Source of the DNA: Candidatus Omnitrophota bacterium
GTDB lineage: Bacteria; Omnitrophota; Gorgyraeia; 2-01-FULL-45-10
Assembly: GCA_041650805.1 (NCBI GenBank)
Contig: JBAZKM010000005.1
Coordinates: 107,869-171,868 of the forward strand
Length of the DNA: 64,000 nucleotides
Reading direction: 5' to 3'
The notes beneath the pieces were generated by a model. It worked only from the letters and a program-made list of their open reading frames with translations, had not been told where the DNA came from and did not search any database. Position 1 is the first letter of the stretch. Each line of letters begins with the position of its first letter. Below, one piece after another: positions 1 through 8,221 of the stretch. The translations under genes and the position numbers were made by a program.

Positions 1-2
1 CG

Positions 3-125
3 TTGATATATGTCATGGACGGCGGGCGCATAGTGGAGGCCGGTTCCCACGATTCCCTGATAGGGAAAGACGGCCTGTATAAGCGGCTTTACAATATGCA
101 GTTCAGGGACAGCGTATTGAGTTAG
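3..125 (+). CDS. ABC exporter ATP-binding protein, C-terminal fragment
   Basis: The open frame enters from the left edge and ends at a TAG at 123-125. The forty visible residues include [14 protein letters not shown], the D-loop/H-loop-distal strand typical of the nucleotide-binding domain of MsbA/ABCB-type exporters, followed by the usual short helix ([10 protein letters not shown]). The full protein would be an inner-membrane homodimeric lipid or drug exporter; the substrate cannot be told from this fragment. It lies upstream of the rpsB promoter on the same strand. The gene is truncated only by the window edge. Confidence 0.75.
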   Translation: MIYVMDGGRIVEAGSHDSLIGKDGLYKRLYNMQFRDSVLS

Positions 126-138
126 AAGGAAAAATGTA

Positions 139-166
139 TTGCTATTTTGGACCTTATTGATATAAT
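139..166 (+). promoter_or_regulatory. Promoter of the rpsB-tsf-pyrH-frr operon
   Basis: TTGCTA at 139-144 and a consensus TATAAT at 161-166 are separated by 16 bp, about 60 bp before the rpsB start. A purine-rich Shine-Dalgarno stretch (AAAGGAAGAAAGG) sits around 205-218. This is sigma-70-like by sequence only. Confidence 0.6.
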
Positions 167-228
167 ATTAGGCCCTATATCGGGAATGCAAAAATCGCAG
201 AAAGAGAAAGGAAGAAAGGTTTAAAACT

Positions 229-1095
229 ATGGTAGATTCTACATTGACCAAGACATTATTGGAGGCAGGGGTACATTTCGGTCATGAGACCAAACGCTGG
301 AACCCGAAGATGAAGAAGTTCATATTCGGGGAGAAGAACGGTATCTACATCATAGATCTGGAGAAGACGAAAGATGCCGTGGCAAAGGCGTGCGCTTTCC
401 TTAAGAGCGTCTCATCGTCCGGGGGTAACGTCCTGTTCGTGGGCACCAAGAAGCAGGCCCAGGACATCATAAAGGACGAGGCCCTCAGGTGCGATATGTT
501 CTACATCAACCAGCGCTGGCTCGGCGGCACGCTCACCAATTTCCAGACGATAAAGAAGAGCTTAAAGCGCCTGAGCGAACTCGAGAAGATGAAAGAGGAC
601 GGCAGGATGGCGAAACTCTCGAAGAAAGAGGCGTCCCAGCTCAACAAAGAGGGGGTCAAGCTCATAAAGAACCTGGAGGGGATACGCTCGATGGATAAAC
701 TGCCCAGGGCGGTCTTCATCGTGGACTCCAAAAAGGAAGAGATCGCCGTCAAAGAGGCGAAGAAACTGAATATACCGGTCGTAGCGCTTGTCGATACGAA
801 CTGCGATCCGGATGTCATCAATTACGTCATCCCGGGGAACGACGATGCCATCAGGTCGATAAAGCTCGTCACGAGCATAATGGCCGACAGCGTGATCGAG
901 GGTAAGGAGGCGTTCGTAAAGGGCGAAGAGGACGCGAAGGCGGAGGCGGAAAGAGAAGCCGCCGAAGAGGAAGGCGAACCGATCAAAGTGCTGGATACCA
1001 AGATCGAAGAGCTGGTCGAAGGCGATCTGAAGCTGAAGGAGGATGAGGCCGCGCCGAAAGACGTCCCCATCAAGAAAAAGAAAAAAGTGAAATAG
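229..1095 (+). CDS. rpsB: 30S ribosomal protein S2
   Basis: This 288-aa protein has the full S2 fold: the N-terminal [19 protein letters not shown] signature, the [12 protein letters not shown] segment and the central coiled-coil insertion around residues 105-155. After about residue 235 it carries a Lys/Glu-rich C-terminal tail ending in a run of lysines, longer than in E. coli S2 (241 aa). S2 is a late-binding protein of the small subunit platform. It is the first gene of the classic rpsB-tsf-pyrH-frr operon, with a good ribosome binding site and an ATG at 229. Tail extensions of this acidic/basic kind are common in diverse phyla and are probably disordered. Confidence 0.97.
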   Translation: MVDSTLTKTLLEAGVHFGHETKRWNPKMKKFIFGEKNGIYIIDLEKTKDAVAKACAFLKSVSSSGGNVLFVGTKKQAQDIIKDEALRCDMFYINQRWLGGTLTNFQTIKKSLKRLSELEKMKEDGRMAKLSKKEASQLNKEGVKLIKNLEGIRSMDKLPRAVFIVDSKKEEIAVKEAKKLNIPVVALVDTNCDPDVINYVIPGNDDAIRSIKLVTSIMADSVIEGKEAFVKGEEDAKAEAEREAAEEEGEPIKVLDTKIEELVEGDLKLKEDEAAPKDVPIKKKKKVK

Positions 1096-1108
1096 AAAGG
1101 CGAGTAAC

Positions 1109-1693
1109 ATGTTAGACGCGATAAAGAAACTGAGAGAGAAGACGAACGCCGGCATTGTGGATTGCAAGAAGGCGCTGCGCGAGTCGAACGGCGATATAGA
1201 TAAGGCGATAGAGGTATTGAGGAAGCAGGGCGTGACGCTGGCATCGAAGAAGGCGGGGCGCCAGGCAAAGGAAGGGCGCTCGGAGAGCTATATACACCTC
1301 GGCGGGAAGATCGGCGTGCTGGTAGAGGTGAACTGCGAATCGGATTTCGTCGCCAGGAACGATGATTTCAAGACGTTCGTGAAGGATGTCGCCATGCAGG
1401 TCGCGGCATCGAATCCTATTTACGTGAGGAAAGAGGACGTGCCTGCCGAGGCCATAAAGAAAGAGACCGACATAATAAAGGCGCAGGTTGTCGGGAAGCC
1501 CGAGAACGCGATACAGAAGATAGTCGAAGGGAAGCTCACCAAGTTCTATGAGGAGGTCTGCCTCCTGGAGCAGCCTTTCATAAAAGACCAGAACCTGAAG
1601 GTAAAAGATATCCTCACGTCCATGATAGCCAAGATCGGCGAGAATATAATAATCCGCCGGTTCGTAAGATACCAGGTGGGGGAAGAGGTGTAG
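1109..1693 (+). CDS. tsf: Elongation factor Ts (short form)
   Basis: The 194-aa product begins with the UBA-like domain that contacts EF-Tu (IKKLREKTNAGIVDCKKAL) and carries the diagnostic CESDFVARND motif near residue 78. It then has a single core subdomain, as in the short EF-Ts of Thermus-type organisms, rather than the 280-aa E. coli form. EF-Ts catalyses GDP release from EF-Tu in the cytoplasm. The gene starts 13 bp after rpsB, so the two are cotranscribed. Nothing suggests that it is truncated: the C-terminus ends in the expected RFVRYQVGE strand. Confidence 0.96.
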   Translation: MLDAIKKLREKTNAGIVDCKKALRESNGDIDKAIEVLRKQGVTLASKKAGRQAKEGRSESYIHLGGKIGVLVEVNCESDFVARNDDFKTFVKDVAMQVAASNPIYVRKEDVPAEAIKKETDIIKAQVVGKPENAIQKIVEGKLTKFYEEVCLLEQPFIKDQNLKVKDILTSMIAKIGENIIIRRFVRYQVGEEV

Positions 1694-1724
1694 CGGCGGG
1701 GTTTAGGGAAGGAATATACTATCA

Positions 1725-2482
<758 letters not shown>

Positions 2483-2489
2483 GGCGCTT

Positions 2490-3047
2490 ATGACTATAAA
2501 AGAGATCGTCCACGATACCGAGATGAAGATGAAGAAGACCATAGAGGCGACACAGCGGGAGTTCTCCACCATAAGGACGGGGAGGGCCTCGAGCTCTCTC
2601 GTCGAGGGGATAAAGGTCGACTACTACGGCGCGCCGACGCCGCTGAAACAGCTGGCCGCGATATCGGTCCCCGACGCCAAATTCATCGCGATACAGCCAT
2701 GGGACAAATCGTCGCTCGCCGATATTGAGAAGGCGATAATGAAGTCGGATATAGGGATAACGCCTACCAACGACGGGAAGTCGATACGCCTATCGATACC
2801 CCCGCTCACCGACGAGCGCCGCGCAGAGCTGGACAAGATACTGAAGAAGATAGCCGAAGACGGACGCGTATCCTTAAGGACGGCCCGGCACGTGGCCATA
2901 GAACACGCGAGGAAGCTCGAGAAGGACAAGGTCGCTACGGAAGACGAGAGGTTCAAGGCGCAGGACGACATCCAGAAGCTGACCGACAAGCACATCAAAG
3001 AGATAGATAATCTTCTCGAAGCGAAAGAGAAAGAGATCGCTGGGTAG
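2490..3047 (+). CDS. frr: Ribosome recycling factor
   Basis: The 185-aa product has the standard RRF length and motifs: an N-terminal helix with FSTIRTGRASSSLVEG, VDYYGAPTPLKQLA, and the C-terminal long helix with VRTARH-type ISLRTARHVAIEHARK. With EF-G it splits the post-termination ribosome. The ATG at 2490 is 8 bp after pyrH, so it is the last gene of the operon. The palindromes that begin at 3106 follow directly. Confidence 0.97.
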   Translation: MTIKEIVHDTEMKMKKTIEATQREFSTIRTGRASSSLVEGIKVDYYGAPTPLKQLAAISVPDAKFIAIQPWDKSSLADIEKAIMKSDIGITPTNDGKSIRLSIPPLTDERRAELDKILKKIAEDGRVSLRTARHVAIEHARKLEKDKVATEDERFKAQDDIQKLTDKHIKEIDNLLEAKEKEIAG

Positions 3048-3105
3048 CTACTTTAGGGTTGTCCAGCATCCGGCGAGTACGTTGATAGTTTTGCTCCGCG
3101 AGGAG

Positions 3106-3199
3106 GTTCTGAGAGCACTCTTTTAAATTTCATAAATCAGAGATTTATCGAAATTTATTTATTCGCTCTCAGAACGCAAATTTTCGGAGAAAATTTGCG
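3106..3199. repeat. Nested palindromic element abutting tRNA-Lys
   Basis: Outer 11-bp arms GTTCTGAGAGC (3106-3116) and GCTCTCAGAAC (3165-3175) enclose an inner hairpin with 7-bp arms ATAAATC/GATTTAT and loop AGA (3132-3148). A second perfect hairpin follows directly: CGCAAATTTTC (3175-3185), loop GGA, GAAAATTTGCG (3189-3199), whose last base is the first base of tRNA-Lys. There is no T-run, so it is not a standard terminator. The same architecture recurs at 3393-3485. Confidence 0.8.
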
Positions 3200-3274
3200 G
3201 GCCGCTAGCTCATCTGGTAGAGCACCACACTTTTAATGTGGGTGTGGCAGGTTCGAGTCCTGCGCGGCTCACCA
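3199..3274 (+). tRNA. tRNA-Lys (anticodon TTT)
   Basis: The 76-nt cloverleaf has acceptor stem GGGCCGC pairing with GCGGCTC (one G-U), a D-arm with CTAGCTC...GGTAGAGC, and anticodon stem CCACA/TGTGG around loop CTTTTAA, giving anticodon TTT. The T-loop GTTCGAGTC is canonical and the 3' CCA is encoded. The gene begins at the last base of a perfect hairpin. Confidence 0.96.
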
Positions 3275-3276
3275 TT

Positions 3277-3313
3277 AGAAAAAGCCCTTCAGATAAACTG
3301 GAGGGCTTTTTCT
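3277..3313 (+). terminator. Rho-independent terminator after tRNA-Lys
   Basis: A 16-bp stem (AGAAAAAGCCCTTCAG with CTGGAGGGCTTTTTCT, one G-T pair) and a five-base loop end in a T-run. It follows the tRNA CCA by two bases. Confidence 0.85.
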
Positions 3314-3327
3314 ATGTAGGCTTCTGT

Positions 3328-3386
3328 GGCGAAAATATCCGAAGGAATTCGGCCGCCGTTTAAAAATCGACGCTCGTCAGCCGATA
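3328..3386 (+). repeat. 59-bp direct repeat, copy 1
   Basis: This 59-bp segment starts GGCGAAAATATCC and ends CAGCCGATA. It recurs at 3506-3564 with three differences. It contains the small hairpin CCGAA-GGAA-TTCGG. Each copy follows a tRNA-Lys 3' end, the complete gene here and an 18-nt remnant at the second copy. Confidence 0.9.
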
Positions 3387-3392
3387 GGTTCG

Positions 3393-3485
3393 CTCCGAAA
3401 GGGCTCTTTTGAGGTTTAAATTTTCAGAGAAAATTCAAACCTCATTTTTTCCCTTTCGGAGTGACAAATCGCAGAGCGATTTGTC
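3393..3485. repeat. Second nested palindromic element
   Basis: Outer arms CTCCGAAAGGG (3393-3403) and CCCTTTCGGAG (3451-3461) enclose a 15-bp inner hairpin with loop AGA (3411-3443, one mismatch). A perfect 10-bp hairpin GACAAATCGC-AGA-GCGATTTGTC (3463-3485) follows. The order matches 3106-3199 although the arm sequences differ. Confidence 0.8.
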
Positions 3486-3487
3486 TA

Positions 3488-3505
3488 AGTCCTGCGCGGC
3501 TCACC
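3488..3505 (+). repeat. Duplicated 3' end of tRNA-Lys (18 nt)
   Basis: AGTCCTGCGCGGCTCACC is identical to the last T-arm and acceptor bases of tRNA-Lys at 3256-3273. No other part of a tRNA is present. It lies 232 bp downstream of the intact copy and resembles an attachment-site duplication or the edge of a tandem duplication. Confidence 0.88.
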
Positions 3506-3564
3506 GGCGAAAATATCCGAAGGAATTCGGCCGCCGCTTAAAAATCGACGCCCTTCAGCCGATA
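3506..3564 (+). repeat. 59-bp direct repeat, copy 2
   Basis: This is the partner of 3328-3386, with three mismatches in 59 bp. It follows the tRNA-Lys 3' remnant without a gap. The remaining non-coding sequence up to 3642 shows nothing recognisable. Confidence 0.9.
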
Positions 3565-3642
3565 ATGACACATCTTTGGCGCAGGGGCTACTTAGAAAAG
3601 ACCACCTTCCCGTAAAACCAAAAAAAGTTAGCTCACTTTCTG

Positions 3643-3677
3643 TTGCTTTAACTCAACCTATATGATAAGCTTATAGT
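3643..3677 (+). promoter_or_regulatory. Putative promoter of the FkbH-domain giant gene
   Basis: TTGCTTTAAC (3643-3652) and TATATGATA (3659-3667) also occur, one base closer together, before the other giant gene (35071 onward). TATAGT at 3672-3677 is a possible -10 box 7 nt before the ATG. No Shine-Dalgarno precedes the ATG. Confidence 0.45.
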
Positions 3678-3684
3678 ACAAATT

Positions 3685-6600
3685 ATGAGATATGTGCATA
3701 GATATAAGCTTAAAGAGCTGATAAGAAATGGATCTGTTTGGGCAAGCCGGGCGAGTTCAGCCTGGCTTTTTAATTTAAAATTTAGAAAAGTACTCGTCAC
3801 CGCCATATCTCTGGGCATTTCGGCCTCTTTTTATACGGAATCGGCCTGTTATGGCCTTGCCACACTCCCCGCTTCGCAAAATCCTGTCATCAAGCGGGAG
3901 ATCCTTGCCGCGCTGCATAGGACCAAGATCAGGTACGCCGAATCCGAAGACGCGATAAGGCTGCTCAGGGCTAACAATGCGTCATGCCTTCTCCTCTCAT
4001 CAGGCAATTACCTCGTGACGAAAGAGGTCGCTCGGGATGACACAGCATTATTGAGAGCCATTATCCATGAGGATATAGAGGCGATCATGCAGATAACGGC
4101 CAAAGACGATAAGTATCGATATCGAGGTATAAAAGAACTTATCCTTAAGCACTTCCCGCCCGGTAAAAATAACGATCTGCCCATGGAGTCGTATGTAAAC
4201 CATACCGTTGCAAGTGCCTTCGAATGGCTTGTTCTCACAGAAGACGGTGTAGCGCATAATGGCGATATACCTGAAAGCGAATCGGTTTTTATCGGCGCTA
4301 TAGCGTCTGTCATAATTGCCAATAAACACAACTTATTCACCGATGAATTCTGGGACTCCGGGATCCGCGGCCGTAAGATAAGAGAGGCGTTGCGGAAGGG
4401 GATGAGATTTTATTTAGCGGCCTCACCCAATAACGCAGCGCTTCTGGATAGAAGGTCGTACGGAATGGAAGTGGATGACGTCATTTATGACAGTCGTATC
4501 TATACGGCACTATCCAATTGTTCCCAGGTGCCCGGTAGCGTCAGGGATATCCCTCTTTACTTTAAAGAAGAGAGCGAATTCAGCCGTTATTTTGACGTCG
4601 ACACAGTTGAGACGGGAGGACAAACAGGGGAGGACTCATCCGGCCGGGAAATATATATGCAGTATCGCATCAAGTATAAATTGAGGCCGTGTTACGTGGA
4701 AAAGGTAAATTTCTCCGTCTCGCATCTCATATGCGGGATAGTTAACAACCTGAACCCGCCCCTCCTGAGGTTCCCGGTCTGGGATGGCGAATACAACCAT
4801 AGTGACGTGGTCTTCGATCTCTTCAAGAAAGAGACGCCGCCGTATGAAGATATCTCCGCTGAAGCCCGGATGTGGATAGACCGTTTTAGCGCTATTACCG
4901 GCGAGCGGGAACTGGCATTTTGCATTGCGCGCGCGCCGGAGATAATACGGCATTATAAAGACAAAATATCATGGGAGGTCTTCTTATCATCCTTGGCCCC
5001 GAATTTAATGGCGGAACGCCGCAGGAACAGGATAGGGGACATAACTGCGGCGAGCGTCGATAATTTATGCGGCCGTCTGGCAGATATGGGGTATTCAGAC
5101 GCTGGCTTTAAAGAGGATATCGACCGATTGCTCGGCGAAGAGTTCTTCCGGGATTTTCGCAATATGGCAGATATCATAAAATTGGAGAGGAGATCGTTGG
5201 CCCATTTTATAGAAGTCCGCGAGGTCACCGCCGAGAGCGTGATCGGTGCCACAGAGTGCGGTTGTCTGAACGAAGACATGGAGGAAGCAAGAAAGCGATA
5301 TCCGCCGATAGACGAAAAACAGGGGTGCAAAATATATAATTCGGTGGGTTACAGATCCTCCGGACCGCCTTCATATGGACCGGACGAAACGGTCTATTCC
5401 TACGATATCGTTCTTAAACAGACCGTTGCGGGACCCATGCCTTCTTCAATAGCGCGGCGTTTATTGGCCGGATCGAACGGTGACGGAAAAGAGACGATGG
5501 AGCTGGTGAGAAGATTGAATGGAATGGATGACGCCTCTTTTAGAGAGGAATGCCTGCGCCTAGGGCTGTTCAATGGCGAGGGCGATGAGGCGCGATCTTT
5601 CAGGAGAAATACGGTGCGGGTAGCCTGCGATATCCTGCACACCACGATAGGGAGGCTTGTTGCCGAAGGATGCAGGATAGTGTCCATAGACGAGTCCGAC
5701 AGGACCGAAGAGGACTACGAGGGCGGGTACAATCTACCACAATTTGTATTTTACAATATAAGCTATGACGAACCGGCCATAAAGACAACGGACTCCAAGA
5801 CGAGAAAATGCCTCGTCCTTGACTGTGACGGTGTCTTATGGGGAGGAGTGGTGGGAGAGGACGGCGCGGACGGCATTAATTTAAGCCCGGCACATCTTGA
5901 GTTTCAGAGGCGTGTGAAGGCCCTGAAAGAGAGAGGGGTCATCCTGGCGCTAAATAGTAAAAATAACCCAGAAGATGTGTTGGGGGCTTTTGCTGCGCAC
6001 CCCGAGATGCCTTTACGGCCGGACGATTTTGCAGCCATAAGGGTCAATTGGAACGATAAGGCGACAAATATTTCGGAGCTCGCCGCGGAGCTGAATATAG
6101 GATCGGACAGTATGGTCTTTCTGGATGACACTCCGCATGAGAGGGCCCTCGTCAGAAAGATGCGTCCGGAGGTCCTTGTGCCGGATATCCCGGTTTTCCC
6201 AGACGCCTATCCCTCTTTTATCAAGAGCCTTGATGTTTTCGGAAAGGATAGACCCGTTACGCCGGAAGATATGAGGAGAACGGAGATGTATGCGGCCATG
6301 CAGAGCAGGAATGCTCTGCGCAGCGCGTCGGCTTCCATGGAAGAATATTACCGCTCGTTGGACATGAAAGTGGTGATAAGGGAAGGGCAGGAGAACCTGC
6401 CGTTCGTATCCCGGATAGTTCAATTGATCGAGCGGACGAACCAGTTCAACCTTACGGGCAGGAAGCGAACCGAAGAGATGGTGCATTCCAATGTGACCAC
6501 CGCCGTCCTGGCCGAAAGGGTGTATACGATGGAATTGAGCGACAGGTTCGGCAATGCCGGTATAGTCGGAGTTATGATCCTCACGCGGCCTTTCGACAAA

Positions 6601-8163
6601 GGGTACAGGATAGACAGGTGGTATGTAGATACTTTCTGTATGAGTTGCAGGGCCATAGGCCTTACAGCCGAAGAGACATTCATGGCCGAGGTCGCAAATA
6701 GGCTGAGGAGCGAGGGTACTAAATATCTAGAAGGTAAATATGTGTATACAGGCAAGAATGGGCTTGTAAAGGATGCGTACGGCAGGCTTGGATTCAGGGA
6801 GGTCGGGACCGACAGGGAAGGGGGTGTCCACTGGGAAGCGTCCCTGAATGATGCGGTATTGAGCCCCCCTGCGCATATCGAAATATACGATAGCGCAAAC
6901 CGGATGTTCGAACCGCTGCCGGAACTCGTCTACTCCGGCGGCATCGAAAGCGTCGCTTCCTATCTTTTTACATTGGCCAGGAATAACGGACTGGACGATA
7001 CGCGGCTAAGGGAATCCTTTGCGCGCGCCCGGCAAGCTATAAAGGAACCCGATACACTGAGAAATCTTTTGTGGTTGGAGATAAACTTGCTCGGATTTCA
7101 TACGAAGGTCATCAACATCCCGGGCGAGTATAAGACGGCTCATGCGACCTGCGGTAATATCAGGAAAGTAACGGATCGTCTTGTAGCAAGCGGCTATAAT
7201 ATACTGCATGTTGAGGAGACCGGACGGGAGAGGACCGGCAGCGACCTGGGCGAAGTGGATATCAGCTATAAAGTCTATTATTGCCTGCCGGGCAAGGCGG
7301 CTATCGTACGCGAGGCCGTACCCGTATATGATTTTATCAACGACGAAAAGTGGATCGACCGTTTCCGCGATCTATTGGATCAAAACCGGTATCAGTTGGG
7401 GAGATCGTACTACTCTCTGGTCACCATCATACTGCCGTCTTTTCAAACGGGACATGCAAACGATACGGATGAAGAATGGTCCCGGTATATAAGAGAGCAT
7501 CTTTTCAGGACACCGCCGGATATGTTAGGCAGGACCGGAGCGGCCGCACCGGATGATCTGAATACAAAAAACGCCGCCGAAGAGATATCCTGGGTAACAT
7601 TCCTCTTATCAGACCTTATCTATGCGCAGCTCAATGAGGACCGGATCTACGAAATAAGATATGATACCTCGCGGCTTACGCCTTCACAGGCGGACACGAT
7701 AGAGACCTATATAGAATTGCTGAAACGCAGGGCTTCCAGGCCCGATAATATAAGATCAAGGCCTTTTTCGAGCGCGCAAGGCTCAGAAGAGTCGCTTATC
7801 GCGGTATACTGTTCGGGTGAAGATTTTAAAGGAGAAGGGCATGTAGACGTATCTATACCGGAAGGTGGGATAGACAAATATCTTTTAAAAATCACCGACA
7901 TGATAAATATCGCCCTCGCATCAGCCAGCATACCGGACGACCTTTCGAGGGAAGATGTCGATATATACAGGCCTATATTAAGCTATATCAGCGACAGGCA
8001 TAAGGCGATACTTGAGGAAGCGCTCGCTATCCCGGAAGATCCCGGAGATATACTGAAAGCGATAAGAAGGATAGTCCTTAAGCTGCCTGTCTCTATGCGC
8101 GCGGATCCGGACAGGATCGAAGAGTACAACAGGCTCACCAGAGAGGCCCTTACAGCGGCATAA
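3685..8163 (+). CDS. Giant exported protein with FkbH-like HAD and GNAT domains
   Basis: The 1492-aa protein has a positively charged N-terminus and a hydrophobic segment (about residues 32-52), consistent with export. Residues about 706-880 match the FkbH/HAD-IIIC family: LDCDGVLWGG with D713 and D715, an LNSKNN motif and FLDDTPHER with D814/D815. Residues about 900-1040 form the GNAT-like half found C-terminal in FkbH proteins (IERTNQFNLTGR). FkbH enzymes normally make glyceryl-ACP, but no carrier protein is nearby. A sequence block recurs at residues 645-690 and 1153-1200. Residues about 1322-1440 (GEGHVD at 1383-1388) resemble the end of the GH77 protein at 35108-39226. The function in an exported setting is unknown. 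Confidence 0.75.
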   Translation: MRYVHRYKLKELIRNGSVWASRASSAWLFNLKFRKVLVTAISLGISASFYTESACYGLATLPASQNPVIKREILAALHRTKIRYAESEDAIRLLRANNASCLLLSSGNYLVTKEVARDDTALLRAIIHEDIEAIMQITAKDDKYRYRGIKELILKHFPPGKNNDLPMESYVNHTVASAFEWLVLTEDGVAHNGDIPESESVFIGAIASVIIANKHNLFTDEFWDSGIRGRKIREALRKGMRFYLAASPNNAALLDRRSYGMEVDDVIYDSRIYTALSNCSQVPGSVRDIPLYFKEESEFSRYFDVDTVETGGQTGEDSSGREIYMQYRIKYKLRPCYVEKVNFSVSHLICGIVNNLNPPLLRFPVWDGEYNHSDVVFDLFKKETPPYEDISAEARMWIDRFSAITGERELAFCIARAPEIIRHYKDKISWEVFLSSLAPNLMAERRRNRIGDITAASVDNLCGRLADMGYSDAGFKEDIDRLLGEEFFRDFRNMADIIKLERRSLAHFIEVREVTAESVIGATECGCLNEDMEEARKRYPPIDEKQGCKIYNSVGYRSSGPPSYGPDETVYSYDIVLKQTVAGPMPSSIARRLLAGSNGDGKETMELVRRLNGMDDASFREECLRLGLFNGEGDEARSFRRNTVRVACDILHTTIGRLVAEGCRIVSIDESDRTEEDYEGGYNLPQFVFYNISYDEPAIKTTDSKTRKCLVLDCDGVLWGGVVGEDGADGINLSPAHLEFQRRVKALKERGVILALNSKNNPEDVLGAFAAHPEMPLRPDDFAAIRVNWNDKATNISELAAELNIGSDSMVFLDDTPHERALVRKMRPEVLVPDIPVFPDAYPSFIKSLDVFGKDRPVTPEDMRRTEMYAAMQSRNALRSASASMEEYYRSLDMKVVIREGQENLPFVSRIVQLIERTNQFNLTGRKRTEEMVHSNVTTAVLAERVYTMELSDRFGNAGIVGVMILTRPFDKGYRIDRWYVDTFCMSCRAIGLTAEETFMAEVANRLRSEGTKYLEGKYVYTGKNGLVKDAYGRLGFREVGTDREGGVHWEASLNDAVLSPPAHIEIYDSANRMFEPLPELVYSGGIESVASYLFTLARNNGLDDTRLRESFARARQAIKEPDTLRNLLWLEINLLGFHTKVINIPGEYKTAHATCGNIRKVTDRLVASGYNILHVEETGRERTGSDLGEVDISYKVYYCLPGKAAIVREAVPVYDFINDEKWIDRFRDLLDQNRYQLGRSYYSLVTIILPSFQTGHANDTDEEWSRYIREHLFRTPPDMLGRTGAAAPDDLNTKNAAEEISWVTFLLSDLIYAQLNEDRIYEIRYDTSRLTPSQADTIETYIELLKRRASRPDNIRSRPFSSAQGSEESLIAVYCSGEDFKGEGHVDVSIPEGGIDKYLLKITDMINIALASASIPDDLSREDVDIYRPILSYISDRHKAILEEALAIPEDPGDILKAIRRIVLKLPVSMRADPDRIEEYNRLTREALTAA

Positions 8164-8185
8164 TCCCGGTAAATTCACCCGTCAC

Positions 8186-8214
8186 TTGATTACAGACCTG
8201 TAAAGAAGTATAAT
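8186..8214 (+). promoter_or_regulatory. Promoter of the CDF gene, probably leaderless
   Basis: TTGATT (8186-8191), a 17-bp spacer and consensus TATAAT (8209-8214) are followed by only 7 nt before the ATG at 8222. There is no Shine-Dalgarno. Initiation at the usual distance would start the mRNA at or next to the ATG. Confidence 0.7.
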
Positions 8215-8221
8215 ATCGCAG

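Noticed and set aside
3409..3615. 68-codon open frame across the repeat region
   Set aside because: It runs through palindromes, the tRNA-Lys remnant and the 59-bp repeat; it is not protein-like.
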